Positions 60,401 through 64,000 of a stretch of 64,000 bases of DNA are shown here, one piece after another. Numbering within the stretch: the stretch's first letter is position 1; the number at the start of each line of letters is the position of its first letter. Where the stretch lies: contig NC_081406.1 in the NCBI RefSeq assembly GCF_030272615.1, positions 173,484,861-173,548,860 of the forward strand, in the 5' to 3' direction. The notes under the pieces were generated by a model. It ran no database searches and was not told where the DNA came from. It saw only the letters and a list, made by a program, of their open reading frames with translations. The stretch is from Cryptomeria japonica (lineage: Eukaryota; Streptophyta; Pinopsida; Cupressales; Cupressaceae). The translations under genes were made by a program, and so were the position numbers.

Positions 60401-62800
60401 ATGACCCCTTAGAACACCATACAACCCATAACGACACCATGTGGTGTCCTAAGGGGTCACAAGACGCAATATGACCCCTTAGGACATAATATGACCCCTA
60501 ACGACGTCATATAGTGTCCTAAGGGGTCATAGGACCCCATATGACCCCTTAGGACACAATACGACCCCTAAGGACATAAAATAAACCCTAATGACACCTA
60601 AGGGGTCATAGGACACCATACGACATATAAAAGCACCAAATTGTATCCCAAGGAGTCATATGGTGTCTTAAGGTGTCATAGGACACCATATGACCCATAA
60701 CACCATATAGTTTCCCAAGCATATGGTTTCCTAAGGGGTCATACAACACCATATGACCCATTAGGACACAATAAGACCCCTGATGACACCTAATGGGTCA
60801 TATAGTGTCCTAAGGGTTCATAGGACATCATATGACCCCTTAAGACACCATACGATTCCTTGCAACACCATATGGTGTCCCAAGGGGTCGTATGGTAACC
60901 TAAGGGGTCATATAATGTCCTAAGGGGTCATATGGTGTCCTAAGGGGTTATAGAACACCGTATGACCCCTTAGGACACCATAAGACCCATAATGTCACCA
61001 TATGATGTCCTAAGGGGTCATATGGTGTCCTAAAGGGTCATGGGACACCGTGTAACTTCTTAGGATATAGTATGAGCCCTAACAAAACCTAATGGATCAT
61101 ATGGTGTCTAAGGGGTCATACAATGTCTTGTGACCCCTTAGGACACAATATGACCCCTTAGCACACCATACAACCCCCAACGACACCATATGGTGTCCAA
61201 AGGGGTCATAGGACACCATATGACCCGTTCGAACATAATATGACCCCTTACAATACCTAAGGGGTCATATGGTGTCCTAAGGGGTCATAGGATACCATAT
61301 GACCCCTTAACACACCATACGACCCCTAACGACACCATATGGTGTCCTAAAGGCTCATAGAACACCATATGACCCCTTAGGACACCATAAGACTTATAAC
61401 ATCATATGGTATCCTAAGGTGTCATATGGTATCCTAAAGGTTCATGAGACACCATATGACCCTTTAGGACACCATACGATGCATAATGACACCATATGGT
61501 GTCCTAAGGGGTCATAGGACAACATATGACCCCTTAGGAGACCATACGACCCATAACAACATAATATGGTATCTTAAGGGGTCATAGAACACCATATGAC
61601 CTCTTAGAACACCACATGACCCATAACAACACCATGTGGTGTCCTAAGGGGTCATAAGACACAATATGACACCTTGGGACATAATATGACCCCTAATGAC
61701 ATCATATAGTGTCCTAAGGGGTCATAGGACACAATACGACCCCTTAGGACATAAAATAAACCCCAATGACACCTAAGGGGTCATAGGACACCATATGACT
61801 CCTTAGCACAACATACGACCCCTACCGACACCATAGGGTGTCTTAAGGGGTCATCTGGTATCCTAAGGGGTCATAGAACACCAGATGACCCCTTAGGACA
61901 CCATATGACACATAACAACACCAAATGGTGTCCCAAGGGGTCATATAGTGTCCTAAGGGGTCATAGGACACCATATGACCCATTAGAGCACCATACAACC
62001 CCTAACGACACCTAAGGGGTCATGTAGTATTCTAAGGGGTCATAAGATACCATATGACCCCTTAGGACACCATACGACCCCTTATGACGCCATATGGTGT
62101 CCTAAGGGGTCATATGGTATCCTAAGGGGTCATATAACACTATATGACCCCTTAGAACACAAGAAGACCCATAACAACATCATATGGTGTCCTAAGGGGT
62201 CACATGGTGTCATGAGTCACCATATGACCTCTTAAGACACAATATGGCCCCTAACGTTACCTAAGGGGTCATATGGTGTCTGAAGGGGTTATATGATGTT
62301 ATATGAAGGGGTCTTATGGTGTTCTAAGGGGTCATAGGACACCATATGACCCCTTAGGACACTATAAAATCCACAATGACACCATATGGTGTCCTAAGGG
62401 GTCATATGACACCATACATGACCCCTTAGGACACAATATGACCCCTAACGACACCTTAGGGGTTATATGGTGTCCTCAGTGGTCATATGATATCTTATGA
62501 CCCCTTAGCACACCATACAAACCCCAATGACACCATATGGTGTCCTAAGGGGTCATAGGATACCATATGACCCCTTAGGACACCATACGACCCATAACAA
62601 CACCATATAGTGTTTTAAGGAGTCATATGGTGTCCTAAGAGGTCATAGGACATTATATGACCCTTTAAGACACAATATGAACCCTTAGCACACCATATCA
62701 CCCCTAACAAAATCATATGGTTTCCTAAGGGTTCATAGGACACTATATGACTCATTAGGACACAATATGACCCCCAACGACACCTAAGGGGTCATATGGT
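57451..62800. repeat. 5.35-kb palindromic minisatellite of about 20-bp units in mixed orientation
   Basis: Built from GGTGTCCTAAGGGGTCATAT and its reverse complement ATATGACCCCTTAGGACACC, with variants (…GACCCATAACGACACC…, …GACCCCTAACAACACC…). Units of both orientations alternate in short groups, so CATATG and CCTAAGG/CCTTAGG palindromes recur about every 20 bp and longer perfect dyads such as GACACCATATGGTGTC are frequent. A higher-order period of about 0.87-0.92 kb is visible from marker variants: ACACAAGAA at 57,971, 58,888 and 59,796 (again at 62,157), and CATAA-CAACATAA-type at 58,601, 59,469 and 60,356 (again at 61,552). No gene. Confidence 0.97.
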
Positions 62801-63218
62801 AAAGTTAGAGGTAAGCATAGGTATGATAGAGAGATGACATTTGGGGAAGAGAGAATTAGAGAGAGTTGGGGGTAATTAGGTGTTGGGAGGAGAGGGGGGA
62901 TGGGAAAGTATCAACAAAGGGAGAGAGGGAGAGATGAGGAGAGAGGTTCAAAGAGAGAGGTATAGAGAGAAGGTAATTAGGGGAAGGGGAAGGGGGAGAG
63001 AGAGGGAGGGAGTATCAACAAAGGAAGAGGGGGGAGAGATGGGGAGAGAGCCCCCTGATTACCCTCTCTCTAGTCCATATTTTTGTTAATACTTCCCACT
63101 TCCCCTCTACTCCCACTAATTATCCTCTCTCTATCACTCTCTTCACCTCTCTCCACACCTCTCCCTCTCTCCTTTTGTTGATACTTACTCTTCTCCCTCT
63201 CTTCTTATCCAATAATTA
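62801..63218. repeat. purine tract then pyrimidine tract, inverted about 63,055
   Basis: Purine-rich to 63,050 with AGTATCAACAAAGG at 62,907 and 63,011 (104-bp period), then pyrimidine-rich with TTTGTTAATACTTCCC and TTTTGTTGATACTTAC, the inverted form of the same unit. GGTAATTAGGGG on one side corresponds to CCCCTAATTACT further right. No gene; the 69-residue Arg/Glu/Gly-rich frame is an artefact. Confidence 0.8.
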
Positions 63219-64000
63219 CATCCAATTCTCTCTCACATTATTTCTTTCCCTCAATTACCCTTGATCGCCTCTCTCCTCCTATGGGTTTATAGATACTTCC
63301 CTCTCCCCCTCTCCCCACCCCCTAATTACTCTCCATGTCTCTCTTCACCTCTGTCCCCATCTCTCTTCTCTATTTGTTGATACTTTCCCCTCTCCCCCTC
63401 TCCTCCTACCCCCTAATAATCTCAAACTCTCCCTCTCATTCTCTCTTCACCCCAATCACCCCCTCCCTCTCTCTCTTCGCCTTCCACCTAATTACCTATA
63501 GCTCTCTCTCTCACACACACTCTCTTCCCCCCAATTAATCTCCCATTCTCACCTCTCTCCCCCTCTCCTTTATTTTATACTTCCCTATGCCTCTCCTTGT
63601 CCCCTCTGAATTTTATTGCTAGAGATGAGAAGGAAATGCAGAGAAACTAGTCTAGATCTTAGGGAAGAGAGAGTGACATAGAGGAGGAAATTATGAAGAG
63701 GTAGAATTATAAGCACCTTGTAGAGCTTGAGAGATTGAATGAGGTATTCATTGATAGTTAGAGATATATGTTTAGAGAGAGATCTATACATATGGACAAA
63801 AGAGAGGGAGGAAGAAACAAATAGGTGGAGTGATAGGTTTAGGAGAGAGAGATGGAGAAAGGAACAAACATAGATAACATGGTTTATCAAAATTTATCAA
63901 ACTCAATAAAATTCATAAATTTTATATTATTAATTAATTACTTATTTAGTTTATTTTGAGATGACTGTTACAAAAATTCATGCAATAGGGAAATCATATG
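63219..64000 (+). repeat. direct repeat of 4,239-5,024, running off the window
   Basis: Nearly continuous alignment with 4,239-5,024, same strand and same order, about 59 kb apart, with mostly single-base differences. The window ends inside the match, so the partner of the GGATAT segment (5,025-5,300) is predicted just beyond 64,000. Confidence 0.9.

Noticed and set aside
57451-62800. Regular short repeats suggesting a CRISPR-like array
   Set aside because: The whole length is made of the 20-bp unit and its reverse complement, with no unique spacers; the context is a plant nuclear repeat.
62880-63089. Arg/Glu/Gly-rich open frame
   Set aside because: Arises from GAGAGG-type purine repeats.
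55904-64000. Independent giant TIR transposon (GGATAT ends inverted between 5,025-5,300 and 55,904-56,290)
   Set aside because: Not excluded, but no transposase or target duplication is seen, and the same segments follow both gypsy copies in element orientation, which favours a gypsy 3' region.

Overview
The window looks like intergenic, repeat-dominated nuclear DNA of a seed plant. The evidence is Ty1/copia and Ty3/gypsy retrotransposons of plant type, small spliced heavy-metal-associated (HMA) isoprenylated-protein genes with TATA promoters, a decayed PPR gene and a LINE-type RNase H tail. Very long decayed LTRs, low gene density and PPR repeats of the CANLAALEQG type make a conifer or other gymnosperm my best guess, but this is inference.

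Layout. 1-4,218: 3' part of a copia element (gag, protease, integrase, most of RT/RNase H missing) ending in a 1.5-kb LTR. It lies in an older module of pyrimidine-rich DNA and palindromic minisatellite (4,219-5,300). 6,076-12,143: minus-strand gypsy element with LTR, PBS, gag-like region, protease, G-patch-like region, RT and RNase H, full of stops and frameshifts. 12,531-13,139: minus-strand copia-type LTR with an initiator-Met PBS. 14,700-19,655: two further LTR-like blocks.

20,000-50,600: an array of diverged segmental duplicates. Each unit carries a decayed retrotransposon gag piece (plus strand) next to a three-exon HMA-domain/CaaX gene (minus strand). There are five gene copies: A (23,252-23,841), B (27,072-27,620), C (35,503-36,066), D (44,600-44,803, truncated and fused to a 5S rRNA fragment) and E (47,871-48,435). 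A, B, C and E keep an intact frame across conserved splice sites, with a TATA box 120-122 bp upstream of the ATG. Comparing units reveals later insertions: a MITE at 36,779-37,241, a fold-back element near 42,724-42,927, a LINE tail near 46,450-46,735 and a block of about 4 kb at 37,450-41,600 that holds a 62-bp-armed palindrome.

50,665-64,000: a plus-strand gypsy element of the same family as the one at 6-12 kb (LTR, PBS, gag-like region, protease, G-patch-like region; no RT). It runs into a GGATAT-rich segment, 1.1 kb of pyrimidine-rich DNA, a 5.35-kb minisatellite of about 20-bp units in both orientations, and more purine/pyrimidine-rich DNA. The last 0.78 kb is a direct repeat of 4,239-5,024. 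Both gypsy copies are followed, in their own orientation, by the same segment types. This suggests that the minisatellite is the variable 3' region of this gypsy family and not an independent satellite.

The only genes likely to make host proteins are the four intact HMA/CaaX copies. Everything else recognisable is mobile DNA, pseudogene or simple repeat.
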